A stretch of 64,000 nt of DNA from an uncultured Bacteroidota bacterium. GTDB lineage: Bacteria > Bacteroidota > Bacteroidia > Bacteroidales > WCHB1-69. The stretch covers positions 95,277-159,276 of the forward strand of contig CADADB010000006.1 of the NCBI GenBank assembly GCA_902786595.1. Reading direction: 5' to 3'. The translations under genes and the position numbers were made by a program. The notes below the pieces were generated by a model. The model had not been told where the DNA came from and ran no database searches. It saw nothing but the letters and a program-made list of their open reading frames with translations. The first letter of the stretch is position 1; every line of letters begins with the position of its first letter. Shown piece after piece: positions 16,825 through 25,020 of the stretch.

Positions 16825-17934
16825 TTATCTCTCTCCCGCCCCGTCTCCAATCTCCGCCACATAGAAATCAGCCCTGAGGTGGAACTGTTGTTCGTAGGCA
16901 TCTCCAACTTCCCGCACAAACGCATCCACCTGATTTTCCGCAATCAGCGTGACGGTGCAGCCGCCGAAGCCCGCGCCGGTCATGCGGCTGCCGAGCACGC
17001 CGGGGGACTGCTGCGCCCGTTCGGCTAAGAAGTCCAGTTCGGGACAGGTGACCTCGTAGTCGTCGCGCAGGGTGGCGTGCGAAGCGCTCATCAGCTGCCC
17101 GAAACGGACCATGTCGCCGGCCTTGAGCGCGGTGACGGCCTCGCGCACGTTCTCGTTCTCGCGCACCGCGTGCCGGGCGCGCTTGAGTACGTTGCCCTCA
17201 AGATATGGCGCAACCGTATTAAACTGATCCATCGTGAGTTGGCAGAGACAATCGACCGGTCGGTGCGCACGGATAAGCTCCAACGCCTGCTGGCATTCGC
17301 TGCGTCGCTGGTTGTAGGCCGAATCCACGAGTCCGCGTTTCTTGTTGGTATTGGCGATGACGAACTTCAGCCCGTGCATCTCCAACGGCACATGCTCGTA
17401 CTCCAACGTATTGCAGTCCAACGCGATAGCACAATCCTTCTTCCCGAATCCCGAGGCGAACTGGTCCATGATGCCGCAGTTCATCCCCACGAAGTCGTTT
17501 TCCGCATGCTGGGCCAACTGCACGAGCTCTAACATCGTGAACGGTTCTCCGCAAAGCGCGTTGATGGCAACGGTTGTCACCATCTCAATGGAAGCCGACG
17601 ACGAAAGCGCCGCCCCGATGGGCAGGTCGCCACGGTAGTGGAACTGGAGACCGCTCACGGGAAATCCCCTGTCGGTGAACTCCTTGACCACGCCGAGCGG
17701 GTAATCCACCCAGCTGTTCCGCTTCTGCGACAGTTCCTCCTTGCGAATCAGGAACTCCGCCGGATCGTTTTCGGAGATGAAACAGCAAAGATTCGCATCA
17801 TCGTACTGTTTCACAGTGAGATACGTACCCATATTGAGCGCGGCGGGGAAGACAAGTCCGCCGTTGTAGTCGGTGTGGTCGCCGATGAGGTTCACGCGCC
17901 CCGGGGCGAAAAAGTGGCGTTTTTCTTGCTGCAT
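16825..17934 (-). CDS. galK: galactokinase
   Basis: 369 residues, a GHMP kinase that phosphorylates alpha-D-galactose to galactose 1-phosphate in the Leloir pathway. The galactokinase signature is PGRVNLIGDHTDYNGG (about residues 11-26), the ATP-binding loop GAALSSSASIEM (near 110), and the C-terminal GSRMTGAGFGGC. The N-terminus is about ten residues shorter than in E. coli but complete. It has its own promoter at 17955. galT is not in this window; galM is at 22527-23585 and a likely galactose transporter at 10967-12610. Confidence 0.96.
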   Translation of the reverse strand: MQQEKRHFFAPGRVNLIGDHTDYNGGLVFPAALNMGTYLTVKQYDDANLCCFISENDPAEFLIRKEELSQKRNSWVDYPLGVVKEFTDRGFPVSGLQFHYRGDLPIGAALSSSASIEMVTTVAINALCGEPFTMLELVQLAQHAENDFVGMNCGIMDQFASGFGKKDCAIALDCNTLEYEHVPLEMHGLKFVIANTNKKRGLVDSAYNQRRSECQQALELIRAHRPVDCLCQLTMDQFNTVAPYLEGNVLKRARHAVRENENVREAVTALKAGDMVRFGQLMSASHATLRDDYEVTCPELDFLAERAQQSPGVLGSRMTGAGFGGCTVTLIAENQVDAFVREVGDAYEQQFHLRADFYVAEIGDGAGER

Positions 17935-17954
17935 AGTCGGAGGTTTTCAGGGGG

Positions 17955-17962
17955 CAAAGGTA
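17955..17962 (-). promoter_or_regulatory. -7 promoter element for galK
   Basis: CAAAGGTA (TACCTTTG on the minus strand), 21 bp before the galK start. Confidence 0.6.
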
Positions 17963-17985
17963 CGAATTTTTCAGGCAAGAAGATA

Positions 17986-18297
17986 TTACCGCTTGGCGAT
18001 ACGGCGGACAGGAATGCCTATAACTAAGAGAACCACAACAACACTGAGCATCTGCAAAAAGAACAGGGCCGCTCCGCTGGTGATATACTGCGATAGCCAT
18101 TTCTCCGTTAATTCTATGATAGGCACCGCTATAAGACCGATAGAGAGACCGCCCATGATTTCTGTGAGGTATGCTTTTTTGCGGACCTCTTTTTCTTCTT
18201 TCTGAAGTTTATCATTGCGGACTTCGACATAGACAGAATAGGCATAGCCCACAAATCCTATCAACAGCAGGACGATGTAAACAACTGTTTTCCACAT
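17986..18297 (-). CDS. small membrane protein of unknown function
   Basis: 103 residues: an N-terminal helix (TVVYIVLLLIGFVGYAYSVY), a charged linker (about residues 30-45), and two further hydrophobic stretches ending in a short basic tail, IPVRRIAKR. No family recognised. Its C-terminal third is duplicated as a decayed fragment at 12665-12787 next to an XRE regulator, so the genome has held at least two copies. It has its own -7 element at 18327. Confidence 0.75.
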   Translation of the reverse strand: MWKTVVYIVLLLIGFVGYAYSVYVEVRNDKLQKEEKEVRKKAYLTEIMGGLSIGLIAVPIIELTEKWLSQYITSGAALFFLQMLSVVVVLLVIGIPVRRIAKR

Positions 18298-18326
18298 AAT
18301 GATTGATTTTAATGTATTTTCGACGG

Positions 18327-18334
18327 CAAATATA
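18327..18334 (-). promoter_or_regulatory. -7 promoter element for the small membrane protein gene
   Basis: CAAATATA (TATATTTG on the minus strand), 30 bp before the start codon in a divergent 207-bp spacer. The other half of the spacer is AT-rich with no clear plus-strand promoter. Confidence 0.5.
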
Positions 18335-18504
18335 CATTTTTATCTACGAGTATTTATTGGTTTGCCGTTGTTCTTCTTTGGATTTTTTCAAAAACAGCTC
18401 AATTATTTCTTTGGATATTTTTTTTATTTTCGCGGCGTATTCGTTTGAACAACGAATCAACCAAAGACAATTAAGAATTGTAATCGATTAAAAATCAATT
18501 TATT

Positions 18505-18975
18505 ATGAAAAAATATAGTGTGTTATTATTGATGGCATGTTTCATTTTGGTGTGCGTTTCATGCCATCGCGAAGAGGCAACTTCCACAGGTGTATATGGA
18601 ACTGTGACAGAACGGGTAGGCAATTGGATGCCTATGGTGGGAGGAAATGACCCCTCGGCACAAGAATATCCGATAGAATGCGAAGTAGCCATTTTCGACT
18701 CTATCAAAATATACGATTTACATGATTTATACCCTGACCGGATTGCTATTTCGGATGTCAATATCCACGAGGTGGCACGCACTTCCACTACTGGCGACGG
18801 ACATTTTAAAATAATGATTCCCGCCGGAAAATACAGTATTGCTTTAGTGGACGGGGACTCCCTCATTATGAGAAGTTTAAGATCCTTCGAAGGGAACGGA
18901 TGGATGGAGAAGGTTGTAGTGGTTGAGGGAAAGATGACCAAACATGATGTTTTAGTTGACTACGCCGCATATTAG
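18505..18975 (+). CDS. lipoprotein with carboxypeptidase-regulatory-like fold
   Basis: 156 residues. A type II signal peptide ends in VCVSC, with lipidated Cys20. The rest (STGVYGTVTERVGNW ... TTGDGHFKIMIPAGKYSIAL) has the spacing of a transthyretin-like carboxypeptidase-regulatory domain, a small beta-sandwich common in Bacteroidota envelope proteins. No enzymatic residues are seen and the function is unknown. Confidence 0.75.
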   Translation: MKKYSVLLLMACFILVCVSCHREEATSTGVYGTVTERVGNWMPMVGGNDPSAQEYPIECEVAIFDSIKIYDLHDLYPDRIAISDVNIHEVARTSTTGDGHFKIMIPAGKYSIALVDGDSLIMRSLRSFEGNGWMEKVVVVEGKMTKHDVLVDYAAY

Positions 18976-19135
18976 AATGCAATTGTCATTTAGTTGATGT
19001 TCCTGCGGAAGTCTGCGCGTTATGCGGGAGGACAAATGCAATCATTTCTCATTAATATGACGCAGAAATCCCAAAGGGTTGCGCAATGTTGAAAAATATT
19101 TTTTACTCATATTCTCGTATCTCATTTATTTTTAG

Positions 19136-19143
19136 TATTTTTG
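19136..19143 (+). promoter_or_regulatory. -7 promoter element of the AbiE-type operon
   Basis: TATTTTTG, 80 bp before the antitoxin ATG. The palindromic operator at 19152-19208 starts 8 bp downstream, so bound repressor would cover the transcription start region. Confidence 0.6.
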
Positions 19144-19151
19144 CCGCGTTT

Positions 19152-19208
19152 TTGTTCAAAAACAGGAGCATGTTCAAAAAAATTGAACATTGTATAGAAA
19201 ATGAACAA
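19152..19208. promoter_or_regulatory. nested palindromic operator of the toxin-antitoxin operon
   Basis: Four copies of a GTTCA half-site are arranged as two inverted pairs with one common centre at 19180: outer TTGTTCA (19152-19158) with TGAACAA (19202-19208), inner ATGTTCA (19170-19176) with TGAACAT (19184-19190). Half-sites on each side are 18 bp apart. The site lies between the -7 element and the antitoxin start. AbiEi antitoxins are known to repress their own operon by binding inverted repeats, so this is the likely autoregulatory site. Confidence 0.65.
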
Positions 19209-19222
19209 GGACAAAAGATATT

Positions 19223-19798
19223 ATGCAAAAGACAGAGTTATTAGTCACCTTTTTTCTCTTGCAATCGAAAGAGAATGTGAACAGGACGATACGGAAAATC
19301 GCTGCTGAGACAGGCGTCTCGGTGGGGTCTGTACATAGTGTGCTCAACAAATTGACAGAGCAAGGATATATCGTAGAATCCGGCGACCGCCGCCTCTTGC
19401 GCAAACGGACAAATCTGATTGAACGTTGGGCACACGGATATGCCGATGGGGTGAAGAACAAGTTGTTAATCAACCGTTTCACCTTTCTGACCCCGCAAGT
19501 CAGGGAACAATGGCAGGATATCGTGCTGCCTTCTAACTGTCATTGGGGAGGGGAGCCTGCCGCCGCGTTGTTAGATGCTTACATACAGCCCGGAGAATGG
19601 GAAGTCTATGTGCCTGACAATGCCAATGCTTTGATTACAACAGGGAGGATGATTCCCGCTCCTCAAGGTGAAATTTTTGTTTACAAACGGTTTTGGTCGG
19701 GCGATGAGATGCCGCTGTTGGTAGTCTATGCCGACCTGCTGGCAACTGAGGATGACCGTTGTCGTGAGGCCGCCGATCGTTTAAAACCACAAATATAA
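19223..19798 (+). CDS. AbiEi-family antitoxin / autorepressor (type IV toxin-antitoxin)
   Basis: 191 residues. The N-terminal winged helix (RTIRKIAAETGVSVGSVHSV, about residues 24-43) is followed by an AbiEi-like C-terminal domain of about 120 residues. The next gene, 2 bp away, encodes the nucleotidyltransferase toxin, which identifies the pair. In AbiE systems the antitoxin does not bind the toxin but opposes its effect and represses the operon. The palindromes directly upstream fit that. Identification of this partner rests on domain order and the toxin neighbour. Confidence 0.8.
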   Translation: MQKTELLVTFFLLQSKENVNRTIRKIAAETGVSVGSVHSVLNKLTEQGYIVESGDRRLLRKRTNLIERWAHGYADGVKNKLLINRFTFLTPQVREQWQDIVLPSNCHWGGEPAAALLDAYIQPGEWEVYVPDNANALITTGRMIPAPQGEIFVYKRFWSGDEMPLLVVYADLLATEDDRCREAADRLKPQI

Positions 19799-19800
19799 CC

Positions 19801-20655
19801 ATGGAATATCATATTCGTAAAACGGATTTGCAGAATGTGCTGCTTGTGGATACGTTGCAAGCGTTGGCCAAATGTTACGTAACGATGGGAATGGAATTAT
19901 ATGTAGTGGGCGCAACGGCACGTGACATTGCCATGCATTTGCTTGGCGCAGGTGGTTCTACACGTCGTACACTGGACTTGGATGTGTCTGTGGCCTTGGA
20001 AAATTGGGAGCAGTATAGCCACTTGACAGCCCTTCTCTTGCAACATGATTTTTTGAAATTTCCTGAAAAACAACGTTTTAAGTATATAGGAAAACATCCA
20101 TACGAATATGAAGTGGATATTGTTCCTTTTGGAGCAATCGCCAAACATGATCAGGTGGCATGGCCTCCGGATGGGTCACCGGTGATGTCTGTTCGTTGTT
20201 TTGAAGATGTGATGAGAACTGCTGATACAGTTCATGTTGACGACCTGTTTTCTTTCCGTATAGCCTCCTTGAGCGGTCAGTTCCTGATCAAACTCGACAC
20301 ATGGTTCGATCGTCATAACTTGACAAAAAGAGATGCGGTAGATATGGTCTTTTTTCTGCAGAATGTGTATGTGGTGTACGCACTGACTCGAACGGAACTT
20401 CCACCCGAAATTGATGTGGATGCCAACCAATTTGACGTGGTGGTGGCAGGGGCGGAATGGATAGCCTCCGACCTGAAACAGATGCTCACTACGGAACACC
20501 GGCATTTTTACGCGAACCAATTACAAGAGGAGGTGAACAAGGGTGAAGAAAGTGCATTGCTGAACGACTTCCTTGACATGTCAAGCGCCAAATACTACGA
20601 CCTGTTCCGCCGCGCCCTGCAGCGCATGTCCGAAATATTAAAACATTCTTTGTAG
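19801..20655 (+). CDS. AbiEii-like nucleotidyltransferase toxin
   Basis: 284 residues with a DNA polymerase beta-type nucleotidyltransferase core: helix-turn GATARD (37-42), the metal-binding pair in DLDVSV (Asp59, Asp61) and a third Asp in EVDIVPF (Asp106). AbiEii/MenA-type toxins add nucleotides to RNA acceptors such as tRNA and stop growth, giving phage defence or plasmid stabilisation. All three catalytic carboxylates are present, so it should be active. It is translationally coupled to the antitoxin. Alternative: a host nucleotidyltransferase used for another purpose, but the paired HTH gene argues against this. Confidence 0.8.
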   Translation: MEYHIRKTDLQNVLLVDTLQALAKCYVTMGMELYVVGATARDIAMHLLGAGGSTRRTLDLDVSVALENWEQYSHLTALLLQHDFLKFPEKQRFKYIGKHPYEYEVDIVPFGAIAKHDQVAWPPDGSPVMSVRCFEDVMRTADTVHVDDLFSFRIASLSGQFLIKLDTWFDRHNLTKRDAVDMVFFLQNVYVVYALTRTELPPEIDVDANQFDVVVAGAEWIASDLKQMLTTEHRHFYANQLQEEVNKGEESALLNDFLDMSSAKYYDLFRRALQRMSEILKHSL

Positions 20656-20698
20656 TTTTTCCATACCTCCTGCGTCTAACCTGTGTAATTCTAAACCA

Positions 20699-21190
20699 AT
20701 GACGAAGAAAGAAACGGATTTTGAACGAATGGTCCGGGAGCACAAAAGCACCGTCTATACGGTCTGCTACATGTTCTCCAAGGACGCCGACGAGGTCAAT
20801 GACCTGTTCCAGGAAGTCCTCATCAACCTCTGGAAAGGCTTCGACAGTTTCAGGGGCGAGTCGAAGGTGGACACCTGGGTCTGGCGTGTCGCCCTCAATA
20901 CCTGCATCTCCGACGACCGCAAGAAAAAGCGGCGAGGCGAGCGTGTGCCCCTCGAAATGGCCGCCGACCTCTACACCGACACCGACGAGGACACCAAGCA
21001 GATCCGCCAGCTTTATGCGCGCATCAACAAGCTGGGCATCATGGACCGCGCCCTCGTCCTGCTCTGGCTGGAGAACCTCAGCTACGAGGAGATCGGAGCT
21101 ATCGCCGGCATTTCCGCCAAAAACGTTTCCGTGAAGTTGGTTAGAATCAAACAACAGTTAATGAAAATGTCTGACAATCAAGAATGTTAG
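20699..21190 (+). CDS. ECF-type RNA polymerase sigma factor
   Basis: 163 residues. Region 2 (about residues 8-75) contains the core-binding and melting segments (DADEVNDLFQEVLINLW, then FRGESKVDTWVWRVALN); region 4 (about 105-155) ends in an HTH, LSYEEIGAIAGISAKNVSVK. It overlaps or abuts the next gene, a four-helix membrane protein, so the two form a unit. Its codons are richer in G and C than those of the AbiE genes just upstream. Confidence 0.93.
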   Translation: MTKKETDFERMVREHKSTVYTVCYMFSKDADEVNDLFQEVLINLWKGFDSFRGESKVDTWVWRVALNTCISDDRKKKRRGERVPLEMAADLYTDTDEDTKQIRQLYARINKLGIMDRALVLLWLENLSYEEIGAIAGISAKNVSVKLVRIKQQLMKMSDNQEC

Positions 21191-21192
21191 TT

Positions 21193-21795
21193 ATGGAAAA
21201 CAATGAAATAAACAACAGCGAATTGGAAACCATGCGTGCGCAAATCGCACTGCTGAAGGACAAATTAGACAAGGAGACCATCGTTTCCGACAAGCTTCTT
21301 CGCGACACGATGCGGCACAAAGCCCGTAACATCAATGCCAACGCCTGGATTAGCGTGGCAGCCTCTATCTTCGTGATATTCTGGGCATTGTTCTATCTTC
21401 CGGGCGAAGGGTTCAGCTGGTGGTTCTCCGGTGCCACCATCTTGATGATGCTTGTGTGCGACTTCTTTACTTGGAAGTATCATAAGGATGTGAATGACAA
21501 AACGATGAGTGGCGACCTGCTTACCGTTGCCAAAGTGATGAAACAGCTGCGCGACAACTACAAAAAATGGTTGAAATATAGCATTGTTTTGATTGCCGTT
21601 TGGTTTACATGGCTTTCCATAGAATTCTGTATCCGGCTGAAAGATTGGAGATTAGCTGTCATCATGATTATTGCATTGCTCATCGGCTTGGCCATCGGTG
21701 CCTTCATCGGACTGAAGATGCACAATTCGGTGATCCGCAACGCGGAGGAAATCATCAGTCAGATTGAGGAGAACAAAGAAAATGACGAGGAATAG
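21193..21795 (+). CDS. four-helix membrane protein cotranscribed with the sigma factor
   Basis: 200 residues from the ATG at 21193; another ATG at 21184 would overlap the sigma gene by 7 bp and cannot be excluded. A soluble coiled N-terminus (residues 1-50) is followed by two helix pairs (about 52-95 and 125-180) and an acidic tail. Its position after an ECF sigma gene suggests a regulatory partner, possibly an anti-sigma factor, but no anti-sigma domain is recognised. The stop codon is part of a 7-bp repeat array. Confidence 0.75.
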   Translation: MENNEINNSELETMRAQIALLKDKLDKETIVSDKLLRDTMRHKARNINANAWISVAASIFVIFWALFYLPGEGFSWWFSGATILMMLVCDFFTWKYHKDVNDKTMSGDLLTVAKVMKQLRDNYKKWLKYSIVLIAVWFTWLSIEFCIRLKDWRLAVIMIIALLIGLAIGAFIGLKMHNSVIRNAEEIISQIEENKENDEE

Positions 21796-21827
21796 GCCAA
21801 AAGCTAATAGCTAATAGCCAAAAGCCA
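21793..21827. repeat. 7-bp tandem array, unit ATAGCYA, 5 units
   Basis: Units TAGGCCA, AAAGCTA, ATAGCTA, ATAGCCA, AAAGCCA in register; the first holds the stop codon of the membrane protein. Confidence 0.8.
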
Positions 21828-21858
21828 TTTTAGATGAACATTGTATCAGAATAAAATG

Positions 21859-21866
21859 TACTTTTG
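21859..21866 (+). promoter_or_regulatory. -7 promoter element for the DUF937 gene
   Basis: TACTTTTG, with a TTG at 21841-21843 as a possible -33 element (short spacing). It lies 35 bp before the start codon. Confidence 0.6.
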
Positions 21867-21901
21867 CCCTCGTATAATTAAAACTTAAAAAATTAATCAT
21901 T

Positions 21902-22399
21902 ATGGATCTAAACAGTATCATTTCCTCGCTCACGGGCAACAACCTCATCGGAGAAATTGCCAAAAAGTTCAACATTGACCCTAACAAAATCATTGAAGTT
22001 ATCAAGGCCGCTATCCCTAAATTCCTCGGTTCCATGCATCAAAACGCATCAACAGCGGCGGGAGCTGCAGCGTTAACCCAAGCCCTTGGCAACCACGCTG
22101 GTCAGGGATTTGGAATCAACCTTGAAGATGGACAGAAGATTCTCTCCAAGATTTTCGGTGGCAATCTGGGTTCCGTGATTTCCTCTTTGGGCAAGCAAAC
22201 GAGCACCCCTAACGATCAGGTTAACAACATTTTGGCTTCCATTGCCCCGAACCTCCTTTCCGTTTTGGGCAAAGGTGCTGGCACGGGCAACATCGGCAAC
22301 ATCCTCGGTGGACTGTTGGGCGGTAGCGCCAGCGCGAATTCCGGTTCCAGCGCAGGCAAAGTCCTCGGCGGCCTACTGGGAAAGATTTTCAAGAAGTAA
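21902..22399 (+). CDS. DUF937 family protein
   Basis: 165 residues, Gly/Ala/Leu rich, with the DUF937 pattern: two copies of a helix-Gly-Gly-loop (IFGGNLGSVISSLGK near residue 80; ILGGLLGGSASAN and VLGGLLGKIFKK near the C-terminus). No signal peptide or catalytic motif. Function unknown; relatives such as YidB are linked to envelope homeostasis only loosely. It has its own promoter and a strong downstream terminator. Confidence 0.75.
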   Translation: MDLNSIISSLTGNNLIGEIAKKFNIDPNKIIEVIKAAIPKFLGSMHQNASTAAGAAALTQALGNHAGQGFGINLEDGQKILSKIFGGNLGSVISSLGKQTSTPNDQVNNILASIAPNLLSVLGKGAGTGNIGNILGGLLGGSASANSGSSAGKVLGGLLGKIFKK

Positions 22400-22441
22400 G
22401 ACTTGAGACTTAAGACTTAGGACTTAGGACTTAAGACTTTT
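22400..22441. repeat. 7-bp tandem array, unit GACTTRR, 6 units
   Basis: GACTTGA, GACTTAA, GACTTAG (twice), GACTTAA, GACTTTT, starting at the first base after the DUF937 stop codon. The unit differs completely from the TTRGCTN type while keeping the same period. Confidence 0.85.
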
Positions 22442-22467
22442 GGGGCATTCCGCTCCAAACAGCTACA

Positions 22468-22503
22468 AAAAACACCGTCATCTCACTTGGCGGTGTTTTT
22501 TTG
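22468..22503. terminator. bidirectional rho-independent terminator
   Basis: AAAAACACCG (22468-22477) pairs with CGGTGTTTTT (22491-22500) around a 13-base loop, with A and T runs on both sides. It sits between the convergent DUF937 and galM genes and can serve both. Confidence 0.85.
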
Positions 22504-22530
22504 TAGAGACGTTTCATGAAACGTCTCTAC
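22503..22530. repeat. 28-bp palindrome, GTAGAGACG family (copy 1)
   Basis: A perfect 28-bp palindrome from GTAGAGACGTTTC to GAAACGTCTCTAC. It overlaps the end of galM and provides its TAG stop. An identical copy is at 28143-28170. Confidence 0.85.
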
Positions 22531-23585
22531 AATGTCATAAACCGAAACATTGTTCTACTGCGGTAAGTCTCCCCCGGCCGCAAAAATGCATCCGACTCCG
22601 GCCATTTCTGGTTCGGCGAATCTGGGAATTTCTGCGTTTCGAGGCAGACGGCGGCACGCTGCTGATAGACGTTCCCGTACTTGCCTGTCATCGTGCCGTT
22701 GAGGAAGTTGCCGGTATAGACCTGCATTCCCGGTTCGGTGGTGTAAACCTCTAAGGCAATGCCCGTTACGGGACTCTCCAAGCGGGCGCATGGACGGGCA
22801 TCGTCGCCTTTCGTGTTCAGCACCCAGTTGTGGTCGTAGCCGCGTCCGATGCGCAGCTGTCCGAAATCGGCGGCGATGTCGCGGCCAATCGGCTTGGGCT
22901 GCCGGAAATTCATCGGCGTGCCCTCCACGGAAGCCAACTCGCCCGTGGGGATGAAGGTTTCGCCAATCGGGGTGTAGCGGTCGGCGTCGATGGTCAGCAG
23001 ATGGTTGAGGATGTCGGTAGAAGCGTCGCCGTTGAGGTTGAAGTAGCTGTGGTTGGTCATGTTGATGACCGTCGGCTCGTCCGTAACCGCCTCATACTGA
23101 ATATCCAGTGCATTGTCGTCCGTCAGCATGTAGGTGACGCGGGCGCACACGTTGCCCGGGAACCCGCTGTCACCGTCCTCACTGACCAAGCTCAGCACCA
23201 GCCGGTTGTCGCCCATTTCCTCAACATTGAAGATGCGGTACTGCCAGCCGTCCGGACCGCCGTGCAGACAGTTCTTGCCATCGTTCTGCGGCAGCTGGTA
23301 CGTTTTCCCGTCAATCGTTATCTGACCGTTATTCAGCCGGTTGGCGTACCGTCCGATGGCTGCCCCGAAGTCGGAGCGGTGGTTTTCGGGAAGGTAGTCT
23401 TCCACGTTTTCGAATCCGAGCACGACATCGCGCAGGATACCGTTTCTGTCGGGCACCAGCAGCGATACGACGCGTCCACCGAGGTTGGTGATGGTGGCCC
23501 GGAGGCCGTGGGCGTTTTTCAGTGTGAAAAGGTTGATGGTGCGGCCGTCGAGCTCGTTCGGGTCTGATTTGGGGGTTGTCAGCAT
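22527..23585 (-). CDS. galM: aldose 1-epimerase (galactose mutarotase)
   Basis: 352 residues of the GalM fold. NHSYFNLNG (about residue 178) holds a substrate-binding His, GGPDGWQYRIF contains the conserved glycine-rich segment, and a Glu in VCLETQKFPDSPNQ near the C-terminus is the catalytic base. It interconverts alpha- and beta-hexoses, supplying GalK with alpha-galactose. There is no signal peptide, so it is cytoplasmic. The gene upstream (23594-24277) is 8 bp away in the same direction. The last codons (MTL then TAG) run into a 28-bp palindrome. Confidence 0.93.
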   Translation of the reverse strand: MLTTPKSDPNELDGRTINLFTLKNAHGLRATITNLGGRVVSLLVPDRNGILRDVVLGFENVEDYLPENHRSDFGAAIGRYANRLNNGQITIDGKTYQLPQNDGKNCLHGGPDGWQYRIFNVEEMGDNRLVLSLVSEDGDSGFPGNVCARVTYMLTDDNALDIQYEAVTDEPTVINMTNHSYFNLNGDASTDILNHLLTIDADRYTPIGETFIPTGELASVEGTPMNFRQPKPIGRDIAADFGQLRIGRGYDHNWVLNTKGDDARPCARLESPVTGIALEVYTTEPGMQVYTGNFLNGTMTGKYGNVYQQRAAVCLETQKFPDSPNQKWPESDAFLRPGETYRSRTMFRFMTL

Positions 23586-23593
23586 AAAAGTTC

Positions 23594-24277
23594 CTATTTT
23601 ATAAGTGCAAAAAGCGAGTCGTTCTGAATTTGTTCGTAATAATCTCTGTCGCTTAATCGGTAAAAGGAGGTAAGATGCCGCACACTGTCGCTATCGTATG
23701 GCACATAATCCATCTCTTCCTTTATCAAATCAAGCGGTTCGTAAATGGTATAATCAACCTTTCGTATCCGACTCATATCTCCAGTGTTGAACAGATATTG
23801 CCGCATGTCACCGATCATACCCAATCTATCATCCACAATACCTTTCCGTTCGTAAAAAACAAATATCGATGGGCTGCGGAAGCCGCCATTTTCATCGTCA
23901 GATACTTTATAGCCATATATCACGTACTTGCCGTCGCTCCACACCTTATGGTCGGCCTTAAGTATGGCCACGAGGAAGAAAACAACGCATATTATCACTG
24001 CCATGCAGCACACCGACCAATTCCTTATCCTTACTACATATAGAATTTTATTTTCATCCTGACAAATGTCTTTGTTAGCCCTAATAGTAAACAAGATAGC
24101 ATACACTATTGAGAAAATAGCGGCCGGAATCAAGGACCAATGCTGCAACTGCCATGCCAATCTGTCACCGGCCGGCAGGATAATCCATGGCACTATGACT
24201 ATGGCCCAGCACACCAGCGCGGAGATGCCCAAGATTCTGCGGATAGTCTCGATTTTTGACTTATGGGATTCATTCAT
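23594..24277 (-). CDS. three-helix membrane protein of unknown function
   Basis: 227 residues from the ATG at 24277, chosen because the -7 element at 24299-24306 overlaps any earlier start. Three hydrophobic stretches lie in the first 110 residues (for example ILGISALVCWAIVIVPWIIL); the rest is a soluble, acidic domain with many aromatic residues. No family recognised. It is 8 bp from galM and probably in one transcript with it, but nothing suggests a role in sugar metabolism. Confidence 0.7.
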   Translation of the reverse strand: MNESHKSKIETIRRILGISALVCWAIVIVPWIILPAGDRLAWQLQHWSLIPAAIFSIVYAILFTIRANKDICQDENKILYVVRIRNWSVCCMAVIICVVFFLVAILKADHKVWSDGKYVIYGYKVSDDENGGFRSPSIFVFYERKGIVDDRLGMIGDMRQYLFNTGDMSRIRKVDYTIYEPLDLIKEEMDYVPYDSDSVRHLTSFYRLSDRDYYEQIQNDSLFALIK

Positions 24278-24298
24278 GCCATTCAATCTTTCAGACGG

Positions 24299-24306
24299 CA
24301 AAAGTA
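24299..24306 (-). promoter_or_regulatory. -7 promoter element upstream of the membrane protein and galM
   Basis: CAAAAGTA (TACTTTTG on the minus strand), 22 bp before the start codon at 24277. Confidence 0.6.
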
Positions 24307-24340
24307 CACTTTATTGGGATAGACAATAATAATTGAAAAA

Positions 24341-24928
24341 TCACATTCCGTTTGAATTGAAATTCTTCACGCAAAGCTCCTTGATGCGCTCTATGACAAT
24401 CTCTTGCTGGTCATAGTTGAGCAACAGTCCGAACCGTACCTTTTTGGTCTTGCCTTTTGCGTTTTTGTAGGTCAGACAGAGCGTCTCGTCCCCATCTCGC
24501 CCTTTAAATTTGTACCACGGATAGGAATTAGGTTCCACGTTCAGGATACAATCCCACGGAATCCACAACTCACTGCTGAACAGACTCTTATGCTGGATAA
24601 GCAAGTCCTTTTCCGAATAGGTGACAAGTTCCTCGCCTTTTATCTGCCAAATCAGCATATCCAAAACCATTAGCGTGTAAGCGATGGGAATACCGCAGAT
24701 GATGAACGCCTGGATAAAAAGTCTTAAAAACGGCCCAAAACCGTCTAATCCCTGCCATCCGATTTCTATTATCTCGGAAATCACAAAATAAAACGCCGTG
24801 AAGCAGACAAACAGCCCAATCAGGGTTGTACCACCGAACACCAGTATATTGTCCGGTTCCGGGCGGCTGCGCAGCAGTTTGGTGCGGCCGACGGATTCGC
24901 TAAAACTAGATTCGTGATCTTTTGTCAT
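24341..24928 (-). CDS. two-helix membrane protein with a PH-like cytoplasmic domain
   Basis: 195 residues: a soluble N-terminus of 28 residues, two membrane helices (about residues 30-50 and 68-92), then a beta-rich segment ending in a long helix. The order, with IPWDCILNVEP in a strand position, resembles bacterial PH-like domains of membrane proteins, but the match is by pattern only. Function unknown. Confidence 0.65.
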   Translation of the reverse strand: MTKDHESSFSESVGRTKLLRSRPEPDNILVFGGTTLIGLFVCFTAFYFVISEIIEIGWQGLDGFGPFLRLFIQAFIICGIPIAYTLMVLDMLIWQIKGEELVTYSEKDLLIQHKSLFSSELWIPWDCILNVEPNSYPWYKFKGRDGDETLCLTYKNAKGKTKKVRFGLLLNYDQQEIVIERIKELCVKNFNSNGM

Positions 24929-25020
24929 AACGCTCTTTTTTAACGCGAACCCCCTCCACTAATATTTATCCTTTCTTTTCTTGTCGGAAACCAAACATCC
25001 AGTTACTCAGGAAACAACAT

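Noticed and set aside
20489-21154. 221-codon minus-strand open frame across the sigma factor gene
   Set aside because: Overlaps two real plus-strand genes and shows no recognisable protein features.
22503-22530. 28-bp palindromes as rho-independent terminators
   Set aside because: No T run follows the stems, and at 22503 a separate good terminator is already present.
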